Shown: positions 1 to 6,199, counted from the stretch's first letter. The stretch: DNA of 8,510 nt from Oscillospiraceae bacterium (GCA_016296565.1 JAEDJB010000082.1:1-8510), one strand, 5' to 3'. Made by a program: numbers and translations. Notes: generated by a model not told the origin, from the sequence alone.

Positions 1-33
1 CTCTGGCATAATCCAAGCAAACAGCACCTCAGG

Positions 34-57
34 AACCGGGCCTTCGGGCCCGGTTTT
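34..57 (+). terminator. Rho-independent terminator-like hairpin, left copy
   Basis: A perfect 9-bp stem (34-42 with 47-55) is closed by a UUCG tetraloop in the very stable C(UUCG)G context and followed by a short T run (TTTT at 54-57). It probably ends transcription of a gene lying left of the window. The same 22-base hairpin recurs at 265-286, so it may instead be the edge of a repeated element. Confidence 0.6.
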
Positions 58-60
58 CGG

Positions 61-93
61 TTTGTCGGAAAAGGCAAAGCCTTTTCCGACAAA
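61..93. repeat. Perfect 15-bp inverted repeat
   Basis: Positions 61-75 are the exact reverse complement of 79-93, with a three-base AAA loop at 76-78. The 3' arm runs into AAAA and then GGGGG. With no T run after it, this is not a standard terminator on the plus strand. On the minus strand the 3' arm ends in AAA, which again argues against a terminator. It looks like the core palindrome of a dispersed repeat. Confidence 0.6.
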
Positions 94-94
94 A

Positions 95-148
95 GGGGGT
101 AGCAGTCCGCTGCACGCAGGGTCTGTGCGCCTTTGGCGCACGGCCCCC
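95..148. repeat. Possible three-way-junction fold
   Basis: G95-99 pair with C144-148. Inside lie a short stem (GCAG 102-105 with CTGC 110-113) and a perfect 7-bp stem (125-131 with 135-141, loop TTT). The pairings can form together, giving a closed three-way junction. Only the 7-bp stem is strong alone; the rest depends on the closing G/C helix. Confidence 0.35.
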
Positions 149-168
149 ACACTTGCGGCCTGAGAAGT

Positions 169-201
169 ATGTTCTCCGACGTACACGCAGCCGGAGAACA
201 T
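169..201. repeat. 10-bp inverted repeat with 13-nt loop
   Basis: Positions 169-178 (ATGTTCTCCG) are the exact reverse complement of 192-201, with 179-191 as loop. There is no T run after it. It is part of the hairpin cluster described for 34-286. Confidence 0.5.
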
Positions 202-213
202 GATTTGATTGTC

Positions 214-235
214 TTTGCTGCCTGCGGGCAGCAAA
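214..235. repeat. 9-bp hairpin with TGCG loop
   Basis: Positions 214-222 (TTTGCTGCC) pair perfectly with 227-235 around a four-base loop at 223-226. A run of six T follows at 247-252 but is 11 bases away, too far for a normal intrinsic terminator. It is part of the hairpin cluster. Confidence 0.5.
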
Positions 236-264
236 CTCTGCGAGGCTTTTTTGGACAGTCTCGG

Positions 265-290
265 AACCGGGCCTTCGGGCCCGGTTCTTT
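265..290 (+). terminator. Second copy of the UUCG terminator-like hairpin
   Basis: This hairpin has the same sequence as 34-55: a 9-bp stem (265-273 with 278-286) with a UUCG loop, followed by CTTTGTTT. The exact duplication 231 bp from the first copy marks the right edge of the hairpin-rich element. It may also insulate the transporter gene downstream from read-through. Confidence 0.55.
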
Positions 291-376
291 GTTTAGGGGG
301 ATGGTAATAACTGGGAAAAAGAAGGGTAAATCCGGGCTCCTTGCATAAGAAAAAGATGTTTCAGCAATATACAGCT

Positions 377-401
377 TCCATAATATGGATAACTTGAGTT
401 A
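377..401. promoter_or_regulatory. Two abutting palindromes, possible operator
   Basis: TCCATA-A-TATGGA (377-389) is followed at once by TAACT-TG-AGTTA (390-401). Both are perfect, AT-rich and operator-sized, and a GATAAT box follows at 407-412. No known regulator site is recognised. Short AT-rich palindromes can arise by chance. Confidence 0.2.
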
Positions 402-458
402 AACTGGATAATGCCCATGGTAAAAATGGCGGAAATCTTCTTTAAAGGAGAAAAGGGG

Positions 459-542
459 ATGGCGGAATCTGATAAAAGTTCTATAAATGGTATTTTGTGC
501 CATTGCTATTTCTGGGTGAGTATGGTATTGTTAAGCCAGTAG
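459..542 (+). CDS. Possible 27-residue leader peptide or small protein
   Basis: An ATG at 459 opens 27 codons ending in TAG at 540-542. AAAGGAG at 444-450 lies 8 nt upstream, as good a ribosome binding site as those of the annotated genes here. The peptide begins MAESDKSSING, polar and serine-rich, and continues into a hydrophobic, aromatic and cysteine-containing C-terminal half. It ends 63 nt before the symporter start. It could be an upstream leader ORF or a tiny membrane peptide, or a chance ORF behind a purine-rich stretch. No family is recognised, and the call rests only on the ribosome binding site, spacing and position. Confidence 0.25.
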   Translation: MAESDKSSINGILCHCYFWVSMVLLSQ

Positions 543-605
543 TCCCGACAGCGAAAGCTGCCAACTCGAAAAAGAGAGCAAAATTAAAAAAAAGGAGAGA
601 TCTGC

Positions 606-2021
606 ATGGAATTAATCGCTAGTATCAATGGTGCGATCAATGGCGTCGTTTGGGGTCCCCCGATGCTGATCCTGTTGGTGGGCGCGGGCATTCTGCTCAC
701 CATCCGTACCGCAGGCGTCCAGTTCCGCAAATTTGGCTACGCTCTGAAGAACACCATCGGCAAGGTGTTCAAGAAGTCCGAAGCCAAGGAAGGCGAAGTT
801 ACCCCCTTCCAGGCGGTTACCACCGCTCTGGCTGCTACCGTGGGTACCGGTAACATCGCCGGCATCACCGCCGCTGTTACCTTAGGTGGCCCCGGCTCCA
901 TCTTCTGGCTGTGGATTACCGCCCTCTTCGGCATGTGTACCAAGTACTCCGAAGTTCTGCTGGCTGTCAAGTACCGCGAGCGGAACAAGTACGGTGACTG
1001 GGTCGGCGGCCCCATGTACTACATCAAGAACGGCCTGGGCAAGGGCTGGAAGTGGCTGGGTGCCATCTTCTGCATTTTCGGTGCCCTGGCAGCCTTCGGC
1101 ATCGGCAACGCCGTGCAGGTGGGCAACATCACCAGCTCCATCAACACCGTGATTACCGCTTTCAACCCCGAGTTCTCCGCTCAGAGCACCGTGAACCTGG
1201 TTCTGGGTATCATCCTGGCCGTCCTGGCTGCCATCGTTCTCTTCGGCGGCATCAAGCGTCTGGGCTCCGTTACCGAGAAGCTGGTCCCCGTCATGGCCGT
1301 GGTTTACATCATTGCCTGCATCTGTGTCATTGTTTACAACGCCAAGTACCTGCCCGCCATCTTTGCTGACATCTTCAAGGGCGCTTTCACTCCCGCTGGC
1401 GCAACCGGCGGCGCAGTCGGCTCCATGATGCTGTGCATCACCTGGGGCGTCAAGCGCGGCGTGTTCTCCAACGAGGCTGGCCTGGGCTCTGCTCCTATGG
1501 CTCACGCTGCTACCTCTGAAAAGGATCCTGTCCGTCAGGGCCTGTATGGTATCTTCGAAGTCTTCATGGACACCATCGTCATCTGCACCCTGTCCGGTGT
1601 GACCGTTCTGTGCGGTTTCTATGCTGGCGGCCTGAACGGCATGATGGAGTACGGCGTCAAGGGTGACACCTCCCTGAACGCAGCTGCTCTGGGTACCGTC
1701 TTCGGCATGAAGGGCGGCTCCATTATCATCGCTCTCTGCCTGGCACTGTTCGCATTCTCCACCGTTCTGTCCTGGTCCCTGTACGGCACCCGCTGCTGCG
1801 AGTTCCTGTTCGGGCCCAAGGCAATCAGACCCTATCAGATCATTTTCGTCATCATCATCATTGTGGGCGCTACCATGGACCTGACTCTGGCCTGGGACAT
1901 CGCCGACACTCTGAACGGCCTGATGGCTATCCCCAACTTGATTGCTCTGGTTGGTCTGTCCGGTGTTGTGGTCAAGGAGACCAAGGACTACTTCAACAAC
2001 CGGCACAAGGAATTCGACTGA
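606..2021 (+). CDS. Sodium:alanine/glycine symporter (AGCS family)
   Basis: This is a 471-residue inner-membrane transporter predicted to import alanine or glycine with sodium. The length is normal for the AGCS family (AlsT/DagA/AgcS). Visible hallmarks are ATVGTGNIAG (78-87), GGPGSIFWLW (94-103), the GGPMYYIKNG loop (134-143) and GVFSNEAGLGSAPMAHAA (285-302). About ten or eleven hydrophobic segments run from residue 11 to 456, and the C-terminal tail is short and charged (457-471). The ATG start is set by AAGGAGAG at 592-599, 6 nt upstream. Codon use is strongly biased to GGC, ACC, CTG, AAG and AAC, unlike its AT-rich leader, which suggests high expression. It is probably monocistronic, ending at the terminator at 2053-2085. 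The family is certain; which amino acid is preferred cannot be read from the sequence. Confidence 0.96.
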   Translation: MELIASINGAINGVVWGPPMLILLVGAGILLTIRTAGVQFRKFGYALKNTIGKVFKKSEAKEGEVTPFQAVTTALAATVGTGNIAGITAAVTLGGPGSIFWLWITALFGMCTKYSEVLLAVKYRERNKYGDWVGGPMYYIKNGLGKGWKWLGAIFCIFGALAAFGIGNAVQVGNITSSINTVITAFNPEFSAQSTVNLVLGIILAVLAAIVLFGGIKRLGSVTEKLVPVMAVVYIIACICVIVYNAKYLPAIFADIFKGAFTPAGATGGAVGSMMLCITWGVKRGVFSNEAGLGSAPMAHAATSEKDPVRQGLYGIFEVFMDTIVICTLSGVTVLCGFYAGGLNGMMEYGVKGDTSLNAAALGTVFGMKGGSIIIALCLALFAFSTVLSWSLYGTRCCEFLFGPKAIRPYQIIFVIIIIVGATMDLTLAWDIADTLNGLMAIPNLIALVGLSGVVVKETKDYFNNRHKEFD

Positions 2022-2052
2022 GTTCAGCCGAAGCTACATTAAAACCCCAAAT

Positions 2053-2085
2053 AAAAAAGCCGCTGCGTCAGCAGCGGCTTTTTTT
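2053..2085. terminator. Strong, probably bidirectional terminator
   Basis: GCCGCTGC (2059-2066) pairs with GCAGCGGC (2071-2078) around a GTCA loop. Six A precede the stem and seven T follow it, so the helix extends and both strands end in a U run. It sits between the convergent symporter gene (stop 2021) and deacylase gene (stop 2095) and serves both. Confidence 0.92.
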
Positions 2086-2094
2086 ACGCAAACA

Positions 2095-2577
2095 TCAGGG
2101 GGTTTCCTGCCAGCCCTTGCAAAAGTCGCCCCAGCCCCGGAAGCCGCAGGAATACTGCTCCAGCTGGTCACAGGTAAGCTGGATGGCGCTGTTTCCGCTG
2201 CCGGCAGCGGGAAAGACCGTGTCGAACCGGCGGAGGGAGACGTCCAGATAGACGTCCACACCTTCCTTGATGCCGAAGGGGCAGACCCCGCCGATGGCGT
2301 GGCCCACCATCTCCACCACCTCGTCGGGGGTGAGCATCTTGGCCTTGGTGTGGAAGAAACTCTTGAACTTGACGTTGTCCACCTTGGCGTCTCCGGCGGT
2401 GATGATGAGGATGGCCTTGCCGTCCACCTTAAAGGACAGGGACTTAGCGATGCGGGCGGGGATTACCCCCACCGCCTGGGCGGCCAGTTCCACGGTGGCG
2501 CTGGAGACGTCGAACTCCAGGACCTGGTCTTCCATGCCGAACTGGGCAAAATAGGAACGAACTGCTGCAATGGACAT
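2095..2577 (-). CDS. YbaK/EbsC-type aminoacyl-tRNA deacylase
   Basis: A 160-residue, single-domain cytoplasmic protein of the YbaK/ProX tRNA-editing superfamily, which hydrolyses mischarged tRNAs such as Cys-tRNA(Pro). Family features are the K-S-L pattern (Lys45-Ser46-Leu47; the lysine matches the catalytic one in YbaK), ILIITAGDAKVD (57-68) and the VGHAIGGVCPFG loop (91-102). Length is normal for the free-standing family. The reading frame stays open upstream, but I start at the ATG at 2575-2577 because GAAGGA (2587-2592) is correctly placed before it and the upstream residues overlap the preceding gene. It begins 22 nt after the stop of the gene at 2600-3484 and is probably co-transcribed with it. 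The exact mischarged substrate cannot be told from sequence. Confidence 0.9.
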   Translation of the reverse strand: MSIAAVRSYFAQFGMEDQVLEFDVSSATVELAAQAVGVIPARIAKSLSFKVDGKAILIITAGDAKVDNVKFKSFFHTKAKMLTPDEVVEMVGHAIGGVCPFGIKEGVDVYLDVSLRRFDTVFPAAGSGNSAIQLTCDQLEQYSCGFRGWGDFCKGWQETP

Positions 2578-2599
2578 AGGGGAATTTCCTTCTTTCTCT

Positions 2600-3484
2600 T
2601 TAATATTCTTCTGACCAGAGGAGGCTGCCCTGGCTGTCATAGATGGACAGGGCGGGCGTATAGTCGGCATATCCCCCGTCGTCTCCGGTGGTGGTATCGA
2701 CCTCCTCAAGGAAGCTGCGGTAGCGCAGCCCGTTGGCGTCCTCCACCTCCGCGTACAGGGTGAGGACAGACCCGGCGGGGACGGAAACCTCCGCCTGCAC
2801 AGAAACCTCTGTCAGATAATAGGCGTCGAAATTCAGCGGGACCGGGACCCGGGCGGTTTCCTCGCCGTTGACCTCCGCAACCAGAGTCAGGGACTTGCCG
2901 TTTTCCCGGCTGAGCCCGTCAAAGACCAGGAAACCCTCGATCTGCATCGTCTCCTTTTCCAGCCGGCAGTCCAGCATGCTGATGGCGCTGGGAACGGTGA
3001 GGAAGGAATAGAAGGGGGTGTCCGCAATCTCCAGAGCCTCCGCCCGCTGCTGCCCGTTTTCCGAGAAGACCACCCGCTGAAGAGTCATCTCTTCAAACAG
3101 AGGCAGGTCCAGGGTGACGGAAAAGCTGCCGTCCTCCCCGGCGGTCATAGGGTAGGTCTGGCCGCCGCAGACCAGGGCGGCGGTGGTGCCCCCGGGGGTT
3201 TGCTCCTTGGGCACGGCGGTGAAGGTCAGGGGTGCCGTGTAAGTCTCCATGTCAGCCTGGCCGAAGGACCAGTCGCTGGAAGCGAGAATGCTGGCCTGCC
3301 GGGTCAGGGCCTCGTCCACCTGGGCGGAGATGCTGCCCACCTGACTGGTGACGTGGCTTACGTTGCTGACCACCGCGTTTTCCACCTGGGCCAGCTGGCT
3401 TTTCAGGTTGGCGATTTCCACCAGACAGATCAGGGTGAGCACACAGGAAAGGGCGGCGAGAAGGACGGGAAGACGTGCTTTCAT
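2600..3484 (-). CDS. Membrane-anchored coiled-coil protein, unknown function
   Basis: I do not recognise this 294-residue protein. A basic start (MKAR) leads into a hydrophobic segment at about 4-22, read as an uncleaved membrane anchor. Residues 26-65 have a heptad-like pattern rich in Gln, Val and Ser (LKSQLAQVENAVV), consistent with a coiled coil. The remaining ~220 residues are acidic, beta-prone and probably extracytoplasmic, with two Ig-like or bacterial beta-sandwich segments suggested by alternating hydrophobic stretches. A GTG further upstream (3502) keeps the frame open, but AAAGGAG at 3490-3496 lies inside that extension and directs the ATG at 3482-3484. Its own promoter is visible at 3523-3551. 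It heads a two-gene unit with the deacylase, although the two products show no obvious functional link. Confidence 0.8.
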   Translation of the reverse strand: MKARLPVLLAALSCVLTLICLVEIANLKSQLAQVENAVVSNVSHVTSQVGSISAQVDEALTRQASILASSDWSFGQADMETYTAPLTFTAVPKEQTPGGTTAALVCGGQTYPMTAGEDGSFSVTLDLPLFEEMTLQRVVFSENGQQRAEALEIADTPFYSFLTVPSAISMLDCRLEKETMQIEGFLVFDGLSRENGKSLTLVAEVNGEETARVPVPLNFDAYYLTEVSVQAEVSVPAGSVLTLYAEVEDANGLRYRSFLEEVDTTTGDDGGYADYTPALSIYDSQGSLLWSEEY

Positions 3485-3522
3485 GGGGACTCCTTTCGTC
3501 ACGGGGCGGCCGGTACGGAATT

Positions 3523-3551
3523 ATTTTACTATAAACCCGGTGAGATGGCAA
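3523..3551 (-). promoter_or_regulatory. SigA-type promoter of the 3484-2095 operon
   Basis: Read on the minus strand, TTGCCA (3551-3546) is separated by 17 nt from TAAAAT (3528-3523). Both boxes match five of six vegetative consensus positions at optimal spacing. The start of transcription would be near 3516, about 30 nt before the ATG. It is back-to-back with the gluQRS promoter, the two -35 boxes being 6 bp apart. Confidence 0.6.
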
Positions 3552-3557
3552 GAATCC

Positions 3558-3587
3558 TTGTGCCAGTCCGCTTCTTTGTGCTACAAT
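3558..3587 (+). promoter_or_regulatory. SigA-type promoter of gluQRS
   Basis: TTGTGC (3558-3563) and TACAAT (3582-3587) are spaced by 18 nt. The predicted start lies near 3594, giving a very short leader that begins at the ribosome binding region GGAAGGGGAG (3599-3608). Confidence 0.6.
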
Positions 3588-3610
3588 ACCCCAGAAAGGA
3601 AGGGGAGACC

Positions 3611-4576
3611 ATGAACCAGACAAGACCCATTCGGGGGCGCTTTGCTCCCAGCCCCAGCGGGCGGATGCACCTGGGGAACCTCTTTGCGGCGCTGCTGGCC
3701 TGGCTGGACGTGCGCAGCCTGGGGGGCGAGATGCTCCTGCGGATGGAGGACCTGGACCCGGACCGGTGCAGGCCGGAATACACCCTTCAGTTGGCCGACG
3801 ACCTGCGGTGGCTGGGTCTGGACTGGGACCTGGGTTGGCAGGCGGACCAGGAGGAGTTCTGCCAGAGCAGCCGCACCGCCTATTACCAGGAAGCCTTTCA
3901 CAAGCTAGCCCATGAGGGCCTGGTCTACCCCTGCTATTGCAGCCGGAAGGAACTGCTGGCGGCCTCGGCCCCCCACGCCTCCGACGGGGCCCGGGTGTAT
4001 TCGGGCCGGTGCCGGTCCCTTTCATCCCAGGAAAAAACCGCCCTGGAACAGAGCGGCCGGAGACCGGCGTGGCGGGTGTCTGTGCCGGAGGAAACCATTG
4101 CGTTTGTTGACGGGAATTTCGGCCCCCAGTCCGAGGTTCTCTCCCGGGACTGCGGGGACTTTATCCTCCGCCGGTCCGACGGGGTCTACGCCTACCAGCT
4201 GGCGGTGGCGGAGGACGACGGCCGCATGGGGATCACCCGGGTGGTCCGGGGGTGGGACCTGCTGTCCTCCACCCCCCGGCAGATCTGGCTCATGGGGAAG
4301 CTGGGCTATGCGCCCCCAACCTACTGCCATGCCCCCCTGCTGTGCAGCCCCGACGGCCGGCGGCTTTCCAAGCGGGACCGGGATCTGGACATGGGGGTGC
4401 TCCGCCAGAACACCACCCCGGAACAGCTTACCGGCCTGCTGGCCTATACCGCCGGGCTCATCGACCGCCCGGAGCCGGTGCGGCCCTACGATCTGGTGAA
4501 GGAGTTCTCCTGGGAGAAGGTAGGTACCCAGGACCGGGAACCGCAAAGACTGCCTGGAATGGATATGGCCCTGTAG
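3611..4576 (+). CDS. gluQRS: Glutamyl-Q tRNA(Asp) synthetase
   Basis: A 321-residue cytoplasmic enzyme that activates glutamate and attaches it to the queuosine base of tRNA(Asp). It is a paralog of glutamyl-tRNA synthetase lacking the anticodon-binding domain. Visible features are FAPSPSGRMHLGN (11-23, HIGH-type motif), the zinc-site ligands Cys108, Cys110, Tyr130 and Cys134, YAYQLAV (193-199), VVRGWDLL (211-218) and RLSKR (251-255, KMSKS-type). The frame is open far upstream, but the family start and ribosome binding site give ATG 3611. The C-terminal residues after about 304 (GTQDREPQRLPGMDMAL) look unlike the family, and the TAG stop falls inside a palindromic element, so the original 3' end may have been replaced. 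Queuosine genes are not in this window. Confidence 0.93.
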   Translation: MNQTRPIRGRFAPSPSGRMHLGNLFAALLAWLDVRSLGGEMLLRMEDLDPDRCRPEYTLQLADDLRWLGLDWDLGWQADQEEFCQSSRTAYYQEAFHKLAHEGLVYPCYCSRKELLAASAPHASDGARVYSGRCRSLSSQEKTALEQSGRRPAWRVSVPEETIAFVDGNFGPQSEVLSRDCGDFILRRSDGVYAYQLAVAEDDGRMGITRVVRGWDLLSSTPRQIWLMGKLGYAPPTYCHAPLLCSPDGRRLSKRDRDLDMGVLRQNTTPEQLTGLLAYTAGLIDRPEPVRPYDLVKEFSWEKVGTQDREPQRLPGMDMAL

Positions 4577-4654
4577 GGCGGGGTCCCCGGACCCCGCCGC
4601 CCTGCGAGGCGAATCCCTCTGTGTCGGCGGCGGGCTGAGGGCAGCCCGCCCTAC
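4573..4654. repeat. 82-bp palindromic element with terminal inverted repeats
   Basis: GTAGGGCGGG (4573-4582) is the exact reverse complement of 4645-4654. Inside are two hairpins: a 10-bp stem (4577-4586 with 4589-4598) and a 9-bp stem (4629-4637 with 4642-4650, loop AGGG). It has the form of a REP/MITE-like repeat seen in GC-rich Clostridia. It separates convergent gluQRS and sigF and supplies the gluQRS stop. No T run follows either stem, so any terminator role would not be canonical. Confidence 0.7.
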
Positions 4655-4677
4655 CAATGGCGGTTGTCTGGTTCCAC

Positions 4678-5394
4678 CTACTCCGCCGTCAGCTCCCACC
4701 GTAAAAACTGAATGGCCTTCTTCTCCAGCCGGGACACCTGGACCTGGCTGATGCCCAGAATCTTGGCGGTCTTGTCCTGGGTCAGTCCTTTGTAATACCG
4801 CAGGAGTATGAGCTTCCGTTCCCGGTCCGGTAGGTGGTCGATGGCGGTGCGCAGGGCCACCCGCTCCACCAGCCCCTCCTCCGGAGATTCGCTGCCCAGG
4901 ACCCCCTCTAATTGCAGCCCCGTCTCCCCGGACTCCGCCTGAAGGGAGGCGACGGAGGCGGAGGCCAGGTCGGCGGCGGCAATGTCCTCGGGGGTCAGCC
5001 CCGTGGCCTGGGCCAGCTCGGACAGGGCAGGCTCCCGGCCCAGCTCCTCCATGAGTTTTGTGCGGGCCCGGTAGATGGCAAGAGCCTGCTCCTTCATTCC
5101 TCGCCCCACCTTCACCATGCCGTCGTCCCGGAGAAACCGCCGGATCTCCCCGGCGATTTTGGGCACGGCGTAGGTGGAAAACTGGGTGCCGAATTCGGTG
5201 TCGAACCCCTGAACCGCCTTGAGAAACCCCAGGCACCCCAGCTGGTACAGGTCCTCGCTGTCCACGCCCCGGCGGGTGTAGCGCTTGACCACGCTCCAGA
5301 TGAGGCCGGTGTTTTCCTCCACCAGCCGCTGGCAGGCCTCCTGGTCCCCGGCCTGGGCGGCCTGAATCAGCGTCCTGGTGCCGGCTGGAATCAA
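4678..5394 (-). CDS. sigF: Forespore-specific RNA polymerase sigma factor SigF
   Basis: A 238-residue sigma-70-family factor that directs the first forespore transcription programme. Region 2 spans about 20-95, with the conserved DLYQLGCLGFLKAVQGFD (48-65) and FSTYAVPKIAGEIRRFLRDD (72-91). Region 3 spans about 103-165. Region 4 spans about 180-232, with the helix-turn-helix LTQDKTAKILGISQVQVSRL (204-223). The match to Bacillus SigF is strong, especially RFLRDDG-VKV and GISQVQVSRLEKK, and the gene order confirms SigF over the related SigG. The start is TTG (5394-5392): an in-frame TAA sits two codons upstream, and AGGGGG lies 6 nt before it. The TTG shares the TTGA tetranucleotide with the spoIIAB stop, so the two are probably translationally coupled. 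The gene is last in the operon. Confidence 0.95.
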   Translation of the reverse strand: MIPAGTRTLIQAAQAGDQEACQRLVEENTGLIWSVVKRYTRRGVDSEDLYQLGCLGFLKAVQGFDTEFGTQFSTYAVPKIAGEIRRFLRDDGMVKVGRGMKEQALAIYRARTKLMEELGREPALSELAQATGLTPEDIAAADLASASVASLQAESGETGLQLEGVLGSESPEEGLVERVALRTAIDHLPDRERKLILLRYYKGLTQDKTAKILGISQVQVSRLEKKAIQFLRWELTAE

Positions 5395-5843
5395 ACCTTA
5401 CCCCCTGCCCGCAGGGCAATGCGCCTGCGCATGGTGACGGTGGTGCCCTTTCCCGGCGCGGACTTGACCTTGAGGGAATCCATAAAGCTTTCCATGATGG
5501 TAAAACCCATGCCCGACCGCTCCTCGTTGCCGGTGGTGAAGAGGGGGGTGCGGGCCTTTTCAATGTCGGGGATGCCCACCCCCCAGTCCCGGACGATGAT
5601 TTCCAGCTCGTTACCGGGGTAGAGGCGGAGCTTCAGCTCCACTTTTCCCAACGAGTCCGGGTAGGCGTGGACGATGGCGTTGGTGACCGCCTCGCTGACG
5701 GCGGTTTTGATGTCGCCCAGCTCGTCCAGGGTGGGGTCCAGCTGGGCGGCGAAGGCGGCGGCGGCGGACCGGGCGAAGGCCTCGTTGGCGGACCGGGAGG
5801 GGAAGACCAGGGAGACCTGGTTGGTGTATTTGATGGTGCGCAT
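5391..5843 (-). CDS. spoIIAB: Anti-sigma F factor and serine kinase SpoIIAB
   Basis: A 150-residue GHKL-fold protein that binds and silences SigF and inactivates SpoIIAA by phosphorylating it with ATP. The ATP-binding boxes are clear: the N box SEAVTNAIVHAY (50-61, with Glu51 and Asn55), the G1 box RDWGVGIPD (85-93) and the G2 region GMGFTIM (111-117). Length is normal for the family. The ATG at 5841-5843 is preceded by AAAGGAGG with about 10 nt spacing, which rejects the longer open frame running through spoIIAA. It begins 20 nt after spoIIAA ends, and its TGA overlaps the sigF TTG start by four bases, keeping anti-sigma and sigma synthesis linked. Confidence 0.96.
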   Translation of the reverse strand: MRTIKYTNQVSLVFPSRSANEAFARSAAAAFAAQLDPTLDELGDIKTAVSEAVTNAIVHAYPDSLGKVELKLRLYPGNELEIIVRDWGVGIPDIEKARTPLFTTGNEERSGMGFTIMESFMDSLKVKSAPGKGTTVTMRRRIALRAGGKV

Positions 5844-5863
5844 GGTATGTACGCCTCCTTTCT

Positions 5864-6169
5864 TTATTCCAGCGGGAAGAGCCGCTGGAGGCCGGCGGCC
5901 CGGAGGACCCGGGCGGGCTGGTCGGGCAGGCCGATGACCTGGATGGTGCCCTCCAGCTCCTCCATCCGCTGCCACAGGCGGAGAAGCACCGCGATGCCGG
6001 AGGAGTCCATAAAGGTCAGCCCCGCGCAGTCCACGATGAGCTGGCGGGGGAGGACCTCGTCGATCTCCCGCTCCAGGTCCCGGATGAGGCCCTTGACCCG
6101 GTGGTGGTCGATGTCCCCCTTCAGGGCGACGGTGAGCATGCGGTTGTGGGTGGTGTAGGCGACAGACAT
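5864..6169 (-). CDS. spoIIAA: Anti-sigma F factor antagonist SpoIIAA
   Basis: A 101-residue STAS-domain protein. Unphosphorylated, it captures SpoIIAB and frees SigF in the forespore; SpoIIAB inactivates it by phosphorylation, and in Bacillus SpoIIE reactivates it. LKGDIDHHR (16-24) matches the LTGELDHH segment of the Bacillus protein. FMDSSG (53-58) holds Ser56, the counterpart of the phosphorylated Ser58. The C-terminus is shorter than in Bacillus, as is common in Clostridia. The ATG at 6167-6169 is chosen because AAGGAGG lies about 10 nt upstream; the open frame beyond it runs through a terminator hairpin and is not coding. First gene of the operon. Confidence 0.95.
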   Translation of the reverse strand: MSVAYTTHNRMLTVALKGDIDHHRVKGLIRDLEREIDEVLPRQLIVDCAGLTFMDSSGIAVLLRLWQRMEELEGTIQVIGLPDQPARVLRAAGLQRLFPLE

Positions 6170-6199
6170 AAAAAGTGACCCTCCTTGCTGAGGTAAGAT

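Larger units (their letters stand above)
34..286. repeat. Composite hairpin-rich intergenic element
   Basis: This stretch has no credible gene and is packed with perfect inverted repeats: 34-55, 61-93, 125-141, 169-201, 214-235 and 265-286. Five G at 95-99 can also pair with five C at 144-148. The two outermost hairpins are identical in sequence. A minimal ORF starting at 133 runs through the hairpins without a ribosome binding site or recognisable protein features, so I do not call it. The density and the matched ends suggest a structured repeat element (REP/BIME-like or a non-autonomous mobile repeat) or a structured transcript. Clostridial genomes of this type commonly carry such palindromic intergenic repeats, but identity with a named family is not established here. 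Confidence 0.5.
287..605 (+). other. AT-rich leader region of the symporter gene
   Basis: This stretch separates the hairpin cluster from the symporter gene and is clearly AT-richer than either flank. It holds two adjacent palindromes (377-401), a possible 27-codon ORF (459-542) and a small GNRA-type hairpin (CAGC 549-552, GAAA loop, GCTG 557-560). A candidate promoter is TTGCTA (503-508), 17 nt, TATTGT (526-531), but both boxes are poor. GATAAT (407-412) and TATAAA (482-487) resemble -10 boxes without a good -35. I found neither the conserved core of a glycine riboswitch nor a T-box. Confidence 0.35.

Noticed and set aside
61..75. Spo0A box in TTTGTCGGAAA
   Set aside because: It has an extra G against TTTGTCRAA and is one arm of a perfect 15-bp palindrome, which explains the sequence better.
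133..348. A 71-codon plus-strand frame in the hairpin cluster
   Set aside because: It has no ribosome binding site, its start lies in a hairpin loop, and it crosses several palindromes. No protein features are seen.
301..605. Glycine riboswitch or T-box before the symporter gene
   Set aside because: AGCS genes often have such control, so I looked, but found neither the conserved glycine-aptamer cores nor a T-box sequence with a terminator.
882..2006. A 374-codon open frame antisense to the symporter gene
   Set aside because: It is low-complexity (rich in Gly, Asp, Gln and His), has no ribosome binding site, and arises from the biased codons of the symporter on the other strand.
4022..5563. 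A 513-codon minus-strand frame across gluQRS, sigF and spoIIAB
   Set aside because: It runs out of frame with sigF and spoIIAB and antisense to gluQRS, is rich in Pro, Gly and Arg, and crosses the palindromic element. It is a high-GC shadow.
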